Shown here: piece by piece, positions 18,801-31,259 of the stretch
How the letters are laid out: every line of letters begins with the position of its first letter
Numbering within the stretch: position 1 is the first letter of the stretch
From: Apus apus
Lineage: Eukaryota > Chordata > Aves > Apodiformes > Apodidae
Direction: 5' to 3'
Length of the DNA stretch: 64,000 nt
Assembly (NCBI RefSeq): GCF_020740795.1
Contig: NC_067304.1
Span: 2,470,056 to 2,534,055, forward strand
Notes under the pieces: generated by a model
Seen by the model: the letters and a program-made list of their open reading frames with translations, nothing else
The model's database searches: none
Told to the model about the DNA's origin: nothing
Translations under genes and position numbers: made by a program

Positions 18801-21800
18801 TGCCCACTCAAGCTGGTGCTGCCGAGGGAAGTTCCCTGCTCACAAATCATGAGGCTGCAGGTCCCCGATGCACCAGGCCATGGCGTTGCTGACCCCTCTG
18901 CTGTCCCCTCTGGGTAGAACCAGCGGAGGACTCGGAGGATGAGGAGGAAGAGGAGGAGGTGGAGACTAAGGACCCACCAAAAAAGCTCAAGAAGAAGCTA
19001 CCTAAAGAGGCCCCTTCAGACGAGAGCCGGGAGAAGAAGCTGAAGCCCAAGGGTGAGTGGCCAGGGGATGGGGACCTCTTGTACCCTGTGCCACTGGCAT
19101 CCATCCTTGGTGGGACAAGGGGATCATCCACATCCTGTCCCCACCACTGTCTAGGGAGGCTCAGGGGACTGTGGGGCAATCACCTCCTCCCCATGCAAAC
19201 TCCCCCTGGCTCACCCCTTCCCACTGGCACCTCCCTGTCCCCTGTCCCTTTGCCCGGCCACTCATCAGTTCCTCCACCCCACCAGGGGACAAAAGCAACC
19301 CTGATGGCAAAGCCAAATCTGCCAAAAGCACCAAGAAGGAGCCAATGTCCGTGTTCCAGGTGAACGGGGAGAAGAAGGAGAAGAAAAGCAAGAAGAAAGG
19401 TATGGGGTGAGCAGAGTGGGGGGTGGCAGCCAGTCCTGCTGCCCCACAGCATCACCCTGAGCCAACAGCACCCCTGCTGTGTGACAGTGTCCCCTGTGTC
19501 CCCTCCCAGCTGTCAGCAGCAGTGATGAGGAGGATGATTCTGACTCCAGCACCAAGCCCATCAGATCAGAGAAGAAGAAGAACCCAGCATCCCTCTTCCA
19601 AACTGGTGGGGACCCCCCCAAGGAGAAGAAATCCAAAAAGAAAGGTGACAGCCTGGCTCTGGGGATCTGATGGAGGGTGGTGGGTGCTGGAGGGGCTCCT
19701 GGGGGTGTGGGTGAGCCTGGCCGTGGAGTGGGGTGGTTATCATCAATGGTGGTGGTGTGGATCTATGCTGAGATGGGTTTTGGGGTTCAGTGGAGTCAGG
19801 GTCTTCATGCTCCCCCCCCATGCCCCTAACTGCTCCTTCCTGCAGCTCCTCCCAAAGCAGATGAGAGTGAGGAGGAGACTCCAGAGAAAAACTCCAACAA
19901 GAAAGGGAAAGGGAAGAAATCAAAGAAGGTACAAAAAACCCCAAACAACTCCTCAGAGGGTGGGGGTACCCTCAGAATGGGGGAGGGCAGGTCAGGGGGC
20001 TGGAGTATGCCTTGGGGACACCTGCTGCAGCCCTGTCCCCAAAGCCACTGGGTGCTGAGCCACAGCCTGGGGGGGTTTGGGGGCAAGGAGCAACTCACTG
20101 GGAAAGGAGAGGAGCTTTTTGGGGTCACCTCTCCCTCTCATGCTTCAGACAAAGGAGGAGAGGCCCCCGTCACCTGTCATTGAGGTGGACAACCTGGAGG
20201 AGTTTGTGCTGCGACCAGCACCCCAAGGGGTGACCATCAAGTGCCGGGTGACACGGGACAAGAAGGGGATGGACAGGGGGCTGTACCCCACCTACTACGT
20301 CCACCTGGATAACGACAAGAAGGTGGGCAGGGGTGGGGGTTTGGCTCTGCACCCACCCCTGGAAGCACCATCAGGACTTTGGGGGGATGTCTGTCTGCAT
20401 CCCACTGTTGTGGTGGGTCCTGGGTGGGCCTGCTCCCCTCCCCTGCAGTTCCTCCTGGGAAATGCCCCGTGTTGATGGTACTTGGGATGATGAACAAGTG
20501 GCATCTGCAGAGTCAAGGCAACAGCAGGCTGGGCTCAGACCCTCCTGCCCCTCAGCTTAGCTGGTATTTTAGGGATTTTCTTCACTCCATGACTTGCCTA
20601 AGGTGGCAGTGACCTGCACAGAGGGCACGGGGGGGGGGGGGGTGGTGAGTTGGGGACAGCAATGGCCATGGCAATGCCCTGTCCCCACCACAGCCCCATC
20701 CCCCTCCCAGGTGTTCCTCCTCGCTGGGAGGAAGCGTAAGAAGAGCAAAACCTCCAACTACCTCATCTCCATAGACCCCACTGACCTGTCGAGGGGGGGA
20801 AACAACTTCATTGGGAAGCTGAGGTAAGAGCAGAGGTGACACCCCATTCCTGCAGCACCCCATTCCTGCAGCACCCTGCTCCTTGGGTTGCCAGCTGCCC
20901 AGAGTAGGAGGTCAAGCAGGAGACTAAGTTCAGCATTCCCCACTGCTGGGTCTGACCCGAGGAGTGTCGGGGGGCCAGGAGGGGAAAACAGGCTCTCCTG
21001 GTTCCTCCTGGCAGACAGGTCAGGGCTAGAAATGGCACCCAGCAAATCCTGGCCTGCTGCAGCACCAGCAGGAACCAGATGTGTGTGGGGGGGTGGGGGT
21101 CCCCGAGGCAGCACCCTGTGACACCCCAATTTAGAGTTGCCCTGAACCCCAGAAAAACAGCTACAAGGGGTGGGGATGGATGGCATTGGGCCATGTGGGG
21201 TTTGCAGCTGGAGGAGGCGGGGCAGGGAGGGTCGGAGGGGGATTTAGTGACAGTGGCCACGGCCACCTCCTGCCCTCGGCTGCAGATCCAACCTGATGGG
21301 AACCAAGTTCACGGTGTTCGACAACGGCGCCAACCCCGACCGGGCCAACGCCGACTGGTCCAACGTGCGGCAGGAGCTCTCGGCCGTGGTCTATGTAAGC
21401 AGCAGCACAGGGAAACCCCCCGGGACACTTCCCCACCTCGGACAGGTCCCAGCCTGCAACCCTTTCCCTGGGCCACCACCTCAGGGGGGGCTGTAGAGAA
21501 GTGGGATGGGCTGGATCCACCCCCGAGCGCTTCCTGCTTCAGCCACCTGCGGGGAGCTGCAGCCCACCGCCCCTGTGGTGGGGATGGGGTTTCTCTTGTA
21601 GGAAACCAACGTCTTGGGGTTCAAAGGCCCCCGGAAGATGACCGTCCTCATCCCTGGGATGAACTCTGACAACGAGAGGGTGCCCATCCGGCCCCGAAAC
21701 GTAAGTCAGGGGCCAGGCTGGGAAGTGTCTCTTGGGGGCTGGATTTGTTGGGGTTCACCTTGAGTTTTGCCAGTTTGGGGGCATGGAAAGGCTTTCAGGT

Positions 21801-23150
21801 GCCCCTGAAATTCAAGGCACCTCCCTGGGAGGTGGGAGGTGTGCTGTCTGTATTTTTTTTTTCCTCTGTGCTGGATCCCATCTCCCAGCTGGATCCTGCT
21901 GTGGAGCATCCCCCTGGGCAAGCCACGGTGTGGGTGGTCACCCCAGCTCTGCTCTCCCCAGGATAACGACGGCCTCCTGATGCGATGGCAGAACAGAAAC
22001 ATGGACAACATCATCGAGCTGCACAACAAAGCACCAGTGTGGAATGATGAGACCCAATCCTACGTCCTCAACTTCCACGGCCGGGTCACCCACGCCTCTG
22101 TCAAAAACTTCCAGATCGTGCACAGCAGCGACAGTAAGATGGGGAGGGGACAGGACGGGAAGGGGAGTAGGGGTGGCGTTGCTATCAGCCCCAGCACCTC
22201 TTTTTTTTTTGCTGAGGTTTGGGGTTTTTTTCCATGTTTTGGGGATGGAGCCACCGCTCGGATCCCGGGGGCCGGCAGAGGGAGCGCGCGGGTCACCTGT
22301 TGCCAGGCAGATTAGGGCAAGGAGCAATCCTGTGGGGTGCTGAGCCCACCACCCACCCCACCCCCCCACCCCCACCCCACAGCATCACCCCCAGCATCAC
22401 CCCCTCATTGCCAGCGGGCTCACCCCCCCGGGGCTACGTCGAGCCTCGGGGACAGTCCGGCGGGGGTGGCGGTGGCTCTGTCCCCCCGGACGGGGCGGTT
22501 TGTCACCTGTCCGGTGCAGTCAGAAACCCTCGGCCTCCGGGGTGTTGGGTTACGGGACAGAAAAAAACCTCTCGGGGGCCCCTGGTTATTTTTACCGATT
22601 TCCTGTCACCCGCCCGCGGGTAGCAGCGGTCCCACGGTGGGGGGGGGGGGGTGGGGGGGGTGGGCAGGGTGAGTGGGGTCCCTGTCCCTGGGGGGAGGGG
22701 GGGGCAGGGTGAGTGGGGTCCCTGTCCCTGGGGGGGTGGGGTCAGGGTGAGTGGGGTCCCTGTCCCTGGGGGGAGGGGGTCAGGGTGAGTGGGGTCCCTG
22801 TCCCTGGGGGCGCGGGGGGCTGTGGCTCCTGGGGAAAGGTGGGGTTGGGGGGGAGCTGAAGGGTGCGGTGCCCTGGGGGGGTTTTGTGTCACACGCTGCT
22901 GCGGGGAGAGGGATGGGGAGCGGGGGGGACGAATTGGGGGTGCTGCTGGGAAGGGTCCCCTGGGAAGAGGGGGACGCACCAGGACACCCCAGCCCCACTC
23001 CTCCCCTCTCCTGCAGCCGACTACATCGTGATGCAGTTCGGGCGCGTGGCCGACGACGCCTTCACCATGGACTACAACTACCCGCTCTGCGCGGTACAGG
23101 CCTTCGCCATCGCCCTCTCCAGCTTCGACGGGAAGCTGGCCTGCGAGTAG
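15881..23150 (+). CDS. TULP1: TULP1, tubby-like protein 1 (photoreceptor phosphoinositide-binding protein)
   Basis: Coding exons: 15881-15927, 16408-16450, 17940-18051, 18172-18321, 18918-19052, 19286-19399, 19510-19644, 19846-19928, 20149-20322, 20711-20823, 21286-21394, 21602-21700, 21962-22133, 23017-23150. They join in phase to about 539 residues (human 542). It starts [12 protein letters not shown] like human TULP1. Residues about 30-273 are a disordered, Lys/Glu-rich region; the tubby domain fills about 290-539. The phosphoinositide-contact segment [19 protein letters not shown] and both tubby signatures, [14 protein letters not shown] and the C-terminal [16 protein letters not shown], are intact. 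In mammals TULP1 is retina-enriched and needed for rhodopsin transport and photoreceptor synapses; TULP1 mutations cause retinal degeneration. The neighbouring FKBP5 and TEAD3 match human 6p21 order. A small extra N-terminal exon could have been missed. Confidence 0.95.
16743..16760. promoter_or_regulatory. Perfect inverted repeat of TAATTA-type homeodomain sites in TULP1 intron 2
   Basis: TAATTAA-TGCT-TTAATTA, with perfect 7-bp arms and a 4-bp loop. TAATTA is the core bound by paired-type and LIM homeodomain proteins, including retinal ones such as RAX, VSX and LHX. A consensus AP-1/MAF-like TGACTCA follows at 16786-16792. Function is inferred. Confidence 0.4.
17378..17404. promoter_or_regulatory. 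Perfect inverted pair of CRX/OTX sites in TULP1 intron 2
   Basis: GGGATTAGG, nine bases, then CCTAATCCC: two identical TAATCC elements in opposite orientation in a 27-bp unit. TAATCC is the high-affinity site of CRX/OTX2, the main photoreceptor activators, and TULP1 is a photoreceptor gene. Another GGATTA lies at about 16992. The surrounding intron 2 also carries the TAATTA palindrome, so it is a plausible retinal enhancer. Confidence 0.5.
22655..22820. repeat. About 39-bp minisatellite in TULP1 intron 13, four copies
   Basis: The unit GGGTGAGTGGGGTCCCTGTC plus a G-rich spacer is repeated about four times from 22668 on. Each copy carries CAGGGTGAGT, a near-perfect 5' splice-site consensus. 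It sits between exon 21962-22133 and the last TULP1 exon. Confidence 0.85.
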
Positions 23151-23157
23151 GACCTGC

Positions 23158-23205
23158 TCCAGGGCCACCAGAGCCACCAGGGCCACCAGGGCCACCAGGG
23201 CCAGG
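23158..23205. repeat. 9-bp tandem repeat GGCCACCAG just after the TULP1 stop
   Basis: Five copies of a GGCCACCAG unit begin within a few bases of the stop codon, so they lie in the proximal 3' UTR of TULP1. Confidence 0.85.
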
Positions 23206-26200
23206 TGCTGGTGCCCGGAGGATGCTCCCGCATCCCTGCCCTGCTCCACCGCCTCCGTTCTCCACCTTCTGCCTGGTGAATGTTCCCGGTTACAGCCGCT
23301 CCTGGGATGGCTCGAGGGACACTGTGCCCGCCATGGGACACTCATCTGGCCACTGCCACCCTCACTGGGCACACTGGGACAGATCAGTGCTCTGGGGCAG
23401 ATGGCAGAGTCAAGCCCAGGGTATATTTAGCAGATGAGGCTGACTGTGATCCCGATCTTATCCCTTTGAGACATTTCTTGGACTCGAATCCTGGAAGCTC
23501 ATTCCGCCCCCCCTTTTCTTTTTTTTTTTTTTAGGTTCTGGTTTGTATTTTGTAGCTCAGTCTCTCAGCCAGAATGGGGTTGGTGCTCTCCTTGGGTGAT
23601 GTTTGCTCATCCCCCTGAGTGTGCAGAGCCCTCATGCATAGCTGGGCTCTGCCCAGACTCCTGGCTTGGGAACCCCTGCCCAGCTCAGTGCCCACTGGGC
23701 ACCAAATCCCTCTTTTGCTCCCTTTTTCCCGGGCACAAGCAGCCGTGCAGGGCCCACGTTGTCTTTATTCACCCCAGGCTCTCCCTCCACTGGGTCTAAC
23801 CCTGCTTCCTTTGGGGGATTTGGGTCCCCAAGGAGCATCCTGGCACCCTGAGCACCCGTGGCACGTGGGCAGGTGCCGAGGGCGGCGGGTGCCGGGGGTG
23901 GAAGGCGGGACAGCCACGTGAGGCTGGGCTGGTGCCACCGGGGAGGGACCTGGAAGGGAAAACTCTGGGTGCACCAGGAAGCACCTGGGGTGACTCACAA
24001 GGTGGGGCGTGGTGCTGAGTCATGCTCAGCACCCAGATGGGCTCTGCTGAGCCCCCCGAGCTCCCCCCAAAATCCGCTGTGCTCCTGCTCCTTGCCACAC
24101 CAGAGCTCCGTGGCATCCCTGTGGACCCCACCAGCTTGGTGGTCCCAAACACCACCACACACCCCAGGGGTCCCCACGGCCAGGACTGATCCCACCAGTG
24201 CTCCGAGGTCAAGGGGAGGTGGAGGATGGGAGGTGCCACCCATGGCACACACCTCTGGGGTGTCCAGTGGGGCTGTGAGGAGTCACTGGGAAGGAGAGTG
24301 CTCCCCAGTAATGCTTCTCTCACCTGCTCAGCTCATGCATTGACCCCAGGGAGGGCTGAGACAATTTGGGGTCCCTTTACAGATCTTTCCCCCATTCTGG
24401 GGGTGCTCTGAGCCCCCCCAAGTTAACAATGTGAGAGGTAGCCAGGGCAGAAAGGCTGGGGAGCAGGAAATGGATGAGACAGATGCAAGAGGGATGCTCA
24501 TCCTCAGGGGCAGTGACATGGTGCCACTAAGGCCCAAACCTGTCCCTGCATGGGGCTGGGGACAGTGACAGTGGGGACCCTGAGCTGCAGCTGGACCACG
24601 GGTGAGAATCTGCCCTGGCAGCTTTGCAGACAGAGCCCACCAGCTGCACAAATCCAGGCTCCATGATTCATCAGCAGATGCTCACAGCGGGGGCAGACAG
24701 AGGTGGACAGCTCAGGGACAACAGGCCAGAGGGGGACATTGTGCCTTACCCGGGTGGTGAGATCAGAGACCTTCTTGTGAGCTAAAGGGAGAACCAGCCA
24801 CCGCAGCTCCGGGCCAGCAGCCCCTGCCTAGGTACAGCCAGCAAATGTGGGGAAAGCTGGAGCTTTCTGCCCAAATCCAGCCATCAGCCCAACATCTGTT
24901 TGGAATCGGGAAGAGCTCAGCTAACGGTTGAGCAAACACTTGTCCCCATTTCCTCTGGTGAAAGGAGAAAAGCTGATGTGGGGTGAAAGGAAAAGGGTTT
25001 GAGCTCCCCAAGCTCTCGCTGGAGCACGAGCTGCCTTGTCCCAGCTGCTTCCCACCAGGTTTCTCCCTCCCCTCACCCCAAAAGTCTCCGTGTTGCTTGC
25101 AAAGCCCTCGGGATTCCCATCTTCTAGCCCAAGAGGAGCAAAAAATAAACCCACCAAAGGCATCCCAAGCAATGTCACCCCATCCCAGAACACGCTCACT
25201 GCATCGGCCGCCCACCCCAAATCACTTGCACAAACCCTCTAACCCAAACCAACTGTGGCATCAGAAACAAATGAAAACAATTTAATAGGGAGATGGATCT
25301 TCGGGCCTTTTGTTTGCGCTGGCTGTTAACACCAGAGGAGAGGAGGGATGGAAGCAGTTGAAATGTGGATCGACGGAAAGTGTGACGGATGCACCGGCAG
25401 GCCAATGGCTGAGGGTGCTGGGGTGTGCGTGGGTGTGAAAGGAATGCTTGCTGAGAGAAAAGATAAAAAAAAAAAAGAGAGAGAAGGAGCCTTATCAACA
25501 GCATTGGAGCCCAAACTGTGTGTCTCCCTTGGAGGAAGGGGCTGCTCCATCCCCTGGGATGGTGTTTTGAGCTTCGAGGCTTCTGGTGCTTCATTTGAGG
25601 GGGCTGGTGTTAGGCTGGTGGGTGCAGAGATGGGTTCAACCCCGTGAAATGCTCACTCAGGGGCATGGCCAGAGGGAACTGTTGGCAGCTCCTCAAGGGA
25701 ACCTCCTGGGAAATGCGTTTTAGCTTTGCCAAGATGGTTCTAAGGCAAAGGGGAGGGGAAAAAAAAAAAACAACCAACCACAAGGTCCTGCCTGGATGAT
25801 GAGTGCTGCATCCTGGTTGGGACCAACATCACTGGTGGCTCTGGCAGGAGGTGGGTGCTGGCATCCCCATCCCGAGTGGGAAGATGCTGATCTGGAGCAG
25901 AGCAGGAGGATGGAAGCAGGGGGCTCCTCTTGGACCACTCACTTCTCCCTCTGCACCAGGTCCCCAGGGCTTGGGAGGGCTCCACATACCCAGCCTTGGG
26001 TACTGCTCCCACACTCCTGGAGGGGCTGTGGGGTATTTCCGTAGGGCTCCAAAAGGCAAATGGCCTCTCAGCTGGCCTGGCTGCATCCCAGCAGGTCCAG
26101 AAGGGGAGGCTGGAGCAGGAATACTCCACACCCAGAAATGGAAGGGTCAGAGCTGTTTGGTTCCCAGCTGCCCTGCCCAGCAGAGAAGCATCGCCTCGGC

Positions 26201-26819
26201 CTCGGGGGCTCTCGCTCCACGCTTTGAGGTGGTGATACATTAATTAATTAAAGAAGTGATCATGACGGGGCGTTTTTCTTCTCCCCTTCCCCTCCCGGAG
26301 TAGGTGGCATTTCTGGAGAGGGAGAGGCAGAGTCGTGGCTGGTAAGCTGGACTGTGGGATGCAGGATGGGCTGTTCCTCGGCGCAGGGAAAGCCAATATT
26401 TTTCAACTGCTTTTAAAAAAGGAATAATTTTTTAATTAGTGAATCCATTCTGGAGAAGTGTTGGAGTTTTACAATGTTGTAGCTGTTCTTGGTGTCTTGC
26501 CTAGACTTGGATGTTTTGGCCATAAGAAAATATTATTTATGGTGTTGCTGCTTGCAGCTCTTTTATATTATAATTTGGGAAAGGAAGTTGCTGTTCCCAC
26601 CAGTGGACGAAGAATAGCAGAAAAGAGGATTATGGACTTCTGAAGGAGGGGGAAAAAATACAAAAAATTAAGAGGCAGGACTGAAACAAAACCACTGAGC
26701 TGGGCTGGATTCTCCACACTCCAGAACAAGCTCATCCTGGCCTTGCCAGTGGTGGGGTCGGATGCTGTAACGGAGCCGTCACCCCCTCGGAACTCCCCTG
26801 CACAGTGTTCCATGTGCTC

Positions 26820-27080
26820 CTAAACATTTGCAGATCAGGCTTTTATTCATGGGCTAATGCTCACTTGTTTGCTCATGCCTTACTCAGCCTAAGCTCCTAT
26901 TGAACTCAATTAAGGCTGTCATCTCCAGGAGCACTCAATGTCATTTTTGCCCAAGTAAGGGATGAGTAACGAGTGCTCCGAAGGGCCCTTGGAGAATAGC
27001 AGCCATTTCGTTGCAGTTTTTGGTCCAGATTTCTTACAAGTTAGCACCAGGCCAAGGGTAGAAGAATGTGATAGGGTTTT
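26820..27080. promoter_or_regulatory. Candidate conserved non-coding element
   Basis: About 260 bases of repeat-free, compositionally balanced sequence containing CTCAATTAAGG, GAATAGCAGCCATTT and TTACAAGTTAGCACC, standing out within GC-rich intergenic DNA. Its appearance resembles vertebrate conserved non-coding DNA, but conservation cannot be seen from one genome. Confidence 0.2.
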
Positions 27081-28019
27081 ATTAATCACACACGATGCCT
27101 GAATGAGCTGGATGCTCCGGAGACTGTCGCTTCATGGGCTGTGGTGTTGGCTTGTCTTGTCCTGAAATGCTTGAACACAACCAAGCTTGGCAGGAAAATT
27201 AGAAAAATGTGTTTCTAGAAGGGATGGGATGCAACCAGCATCCCTGCCCTGAGCTGGGAAGATCCCACTCCCCAGTTTACCCCTGTGGGTCTTGAGTACC
27301 ACGGCAGAGGTCCTCAGTGTGTGCCAGACCCCCTGGCTGGGGTTTTTAATAGAAAAAACAGGGGGGTTTGCCAGTTTTTGCCCATATCAGGGCCACAATT
27401 GCTGACAGTCAGGCTGAGTCGGGGCCAGGGAGTCGCTTGCAATCAGTTGGCTGTGGCTTAGCACATTACCACCCCTTGGCTGGCTCCAAGGAAATGACCA
27501 TGGCCTGGCTCCTGGCTGGGTTCCCCTGGGAAATCACCACGGCATGGGCAGAGATCCCTGTCCTGGGCATTGCAGAGCGGGCTGGAGATCTGGGAGAGAT
27601 GGGGAATCTGCATGGTGGTGGGGAGGGGGGTGGTGAGGAGGGAGGGTGAAGGTGTTTGGAGAGGATGAGGGTGTGAGGGTGTGGCTGAGGAGGGTGATGA
27701 AGGTGCTTAAAGAGGATGAGGGTGGGCATGATGAGGGGGATTAAAGTGTTTGGAGAAGATGAGGGTGGGAGGACGGGGCTGAGGAAGGGGTTAAAGGTGT
27801 GTGGCAGGGCCCGAGGGCCTGTGGGAGACAGTGAAGGTGTGTGGAAGGGGGTGACGGTGAGCACAGGGATGAAGGTGAGCACAGAGGGGTGAGGATGTGC
27901 AGAAGAGGACGAACGGGGGATCCTGGCTTTGCTGCTGACGGGTCGGGACGGCAGCACCCTCATGCCCCGGGGTCGCATCACGGGGAGGAGGAAGAGGAGG
28001 AGGAGAGAGAGGAAGGCTC

Positions 28020-28445
28020 CTAGCGGGCTCTCCCAGAGTCCGGGCCGGGCTCCAGGGCTGCCCTTTCCCAAAACCCCTCCCGGCGCGGGGGAAGCCCCGC
28101 GTCCTCCGCTCCCGGTGCCCGTCGGGGAGCGCGGCCGCCCCGGGGAGGGTCGGCGGGTGGAGAAAGGGAAAGAAGGAGGGAAGGAAAGAGGGAGGGCCGA
28201 GAGGAGGGAGGAGGGAAGAGGATCGGCCCGGCCCCGCCGCCTCCTGATTGACTCCCAACTTTCTGCTCCTCCCTTGCATAAACTTTCCCGTCCCTGCGCC
28301 TGGCTCCGTGCGCGGACCCGGGAGCCCGCCGCGCTCCCCGCATTCCTGCCGCCCTCCCCGGCCCGGCCCCGGCTCCGGTCCGGTCCCGGTCCGGTCCCGG
28401 TCCCGGCACCCGCGGCCGGCCCAGCCCCTCCGGAGCACGGAGCAG
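28020..28445 (+). promoter_or_regulatory. CpG island with a candidate non-coding first exon of TEAD3
   Basis: Dense CpG sequence with an interior TTGCATAAACTT motif (about 28273) and a strong 5' splice site GAGCAG|GTAAGA at 28445/28446. TEAD genes have non-coding upstream exons and long first introns, and the TEAD3 coding exon at 40268 opens with an acceptor, so an upstream promoter on this strand is required. This island is the best candidate; it could instead belong to an unrelated non-coding transcript. Confidence 0.4.
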
Positions 28446-28752
28446 GTAAGAGCTCGCCGGGAAGAGACTCCCAACCCCCCTTCCTCCTCCTCCTCCTTCT
28501 CCACCTCCTCCTCCTCCTCCTCCTCCTTCCTCCCGGCCCTCAGCCCTTACCGAGCCCCGGCGGATGGTGGGGGGCGGCGGGGTCGCACCCCCCCGTTACC
28601 TCCCCTCCCTCGGGGCTCCCCCATCGACGCTCCCCCCCTCCCCATGGGGTGTATGTGTGGGGCACAGCCGGGGTGTCCCCAAGTTGTCCTTAATCCTTCC
28701 CCAGGTCCCCAAGCTCCCGCCCCGTCGGGGCTGAGCTGCCCCCCCCCCCCCC

Positions 28753-28781
28753 TACACACACACACACACACACACACACAA
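28753..28781. repeat. (CA)n microsatellite
   Basis: An uninterrupted run of about 13 CA units following a poly-C tract. Confidence 0.95.
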
Positions 28782-31259
28782 CCCTCCGGCGCATCCCCGG
28801 GCTATAGGGTTACAAAGGGCCCTTGTGTAGAGGGTATGGCCCATACGTCGGGAGCGGGGAGTGCTCCAGGCGCTATAGAAAAGCGATAAACCGGCCCAGC
28901 CACCTCCCGGCCCCGGCTAAAACACCCCCCGGGAAAACGGCGCAAGGAGGAAAAGGGGGTCCTGGGTGGTGGGGGGGGGGGGTGGGGGGGAGGGGGGGGT
29001 GAGAGCCACACGCGTGTCACATTACATGTGTGTCACACGCATGTAGGGGATGACCATCCACTGACTGTATGCGAACCACTTTGTGCCTCGTCATAAGGGA
29101 GCATTGCTAACGAGGGGGCAATTAGGTGGATAATTTTCAGCGGTGTGTCATCTTTTATTATTATTGTTATTATTTTATTTTTACACCCTCCTTCTGTTTG
29201 GGGTTGTTTTGTTTCCCCCCCCTCCCCTTAACCCCCTTGGAAAGGAAAATAAGGCCAAGCCTTCGCCGTGTCGCCCGCTTCCGCCCCCCAAAACCACGCA
29301 GGCCCTGGGAGCACGTTCGGCCTGTACCAGCTGAGGAAACAAAATCCCCATATTTTAGGGAAAAACCAGCTGGAAATGGTACTGGAGGCCTTGCAGCCCC
29401 CATCGTTGTTGGGTGGTTGGCATGGGGAGAAGGCGAGGGGCAGAGGTTTGGGGGTTTCTTTGGTGTTTTGGGGGGGGTTTTGGTGTTGTGTGGGGAGCTG
29501 GGGTGAGCTGGGCCGGGCGAGCGTCCCACCAGAGAAGCGCTAATCTCCGGTGTCAGGCGCGCCGGGGTATTTTGGGCTCCAACGTCCTCTCTCCCCTCCT
29601 ATCGCTTTACCCCGCGCGGGTACGTGCACGCCGTGAGTCAGGGCTTTGGCACTGCCCGGCCACCCTGGGGGGCCCTGCTGGCAGGGCTGCCATCCCTCAC
29701 CCTGGTTTTTGGGGTGCTCAGGTGGAGATTTGGGGGTCTGCCAGGTCGGTGATCCCCTCCCATGCACCCGCCAGCCCTGGGCTGGCCTCAGAGCCCGTCC
29801 CCTCGTCCGGCTCTTGGGGTGGGTTGTTGGAGTGGGTTGTTTTCCCCGTGGGATGGAGGGAAGAGGGTCCCCAAAGTGGGTGAGGGGCGAGAGTTTGTCA
29901 AGGTCACCCAATGGCAACGCTGGTGGAGAAATGGGTGGGGGGTGGTAGGGCTGAGACCCCACTGGTGAGACAGGTGACAGTCACGGTGGCGCTGCCCAAG
30001 CAACGCTCCTGGCACTTCCCCACCAGAGAGGATGGACACGAGTGTCCCGTTGATAGAAGGCACTGGATTTGGTCCTGTTTGGGCTTTCAAGGCTGGCATT
30101 CCCATGGGAAGGGGCCGCAGATCTGTGTGGGGCGAGCAGCTGCCCCCTTCCAGCTGGGTGACATGGCAGGGGGAGACATCGCCGTCCCCAAGGGACCTCG
30201 GGCACCCAGCTCCCTCCCTGGGCAGGCACACAGCTGGCACCACACTGGCTTTTCCAACAAAAATAACCCTTCGGAAGTGGTAGGATCCGTGGCAGGCTCC
30301 TGTATTTTGAGGACCCCTGTCCTGACTGGGGTGACTGTGGTACCAGGGCTCAGCTCAGAGCGGGGAGACGCGCCAGCTGGGGCATTTTGTGGGGCGAAGG
30401 GACTCAGAGATGAACCCTCCAGCAGCCATCCCACCTCTAACACCCCCCTCCTGTGAAGCAAAGCCCCCTCCAGCCTCACGTTGGTCAACAGAAGGGACTC
30501 GCATCCATTTCCCGTGACATACAGTCGCTATTGATCGCGATACCAGAAAGAGCATCTCCTTTTAAATTGCCATTCAATCCCCATCTTGCCACCACTGAGT
30601 GGCCTGGGAGGTGAGTCGCCATGGCCCTGGTGCTGCGTGAGCAGGTCGTGGCTCTGGGGAGGTGGGGGTGGCCGTGGTAATCAGCTGTAATTAATGTATT
30701 AAAAAGCGAGTAACCGCGCAACTCCCGTCAAAACACGCAGCGAGCACGAGGCTGGTGGCAGGTGAGCTCAGTGGTGGGAGTGGTGTGGCCGTGCAGTGGT
30801 TGGAACGGGAGGAAATGGGCAATTTTGGGCTGTTCACAGGGAAAAAAATGTTTTCGTGCCTTAGTACCTCTTCTCCTGTTTGTGGGAGCAGAGGATGGAG
30901 GAGAAGAGCACAGAACGGGGCTGCAAACCAAGGGTGCTGCCAGGGTTTGTGTGGCAAGACCCATCCCAGGGCTTTTGTGGGGTTGGGATCCATCAATGGA
31001 TGGATGGATGCTGTCCAAAAAATGTCCCATGGCTAGGAGCTTCTCTCTCTCTCTTGATGGCAATAACAAAGGGCTGGTGGGGCCGCCGTGGTCTTTGCAC
31101 CACCTTGGGAACTGCTGGTGGGTGGGACATAAACAGATACCTTTGATTTTGGGAGCTCCCATCCCTGTGGGATTTTCTGGGGAGCCAGGCCATGCTCTGA
31201 GCTTCTCAGCTGCCCATCCAAGGTGTTATTTGGGGTCAGTGACCAGGCCAGGGGCTGGG

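Larger units (their letters stand above)
23151..28019. other. TULP1 3' UTR and TULP1-TEAD3 intergenic DNA
   Basis: No exon with homology to a known protein was found in either strand. TULP1 3' UTR starts here; its poly(A) site is unclear, as the first plain AATAAA is at about 25145. A block at about 26820-27080 has balanced base composition and few simple repeats, unlike its GC-rich surroundings. Purine-rich GATGAGGGTG repeats occur at about 27610-27900. Confidence 0.55.

Noticed and set aside
26458-26643. Small frame with a hydrophobic segment (61 codons)
   Set aside because: One hydrophobic stretch in AT-rich intergenic DNA, no family match, no supporting splice or promoter signals.
27791-28693. 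Arg/Gly/Pro-rich frames around 28 kb
   Set aside because: CpG-island composition keeps frames open on both strands; no recognisable domain.
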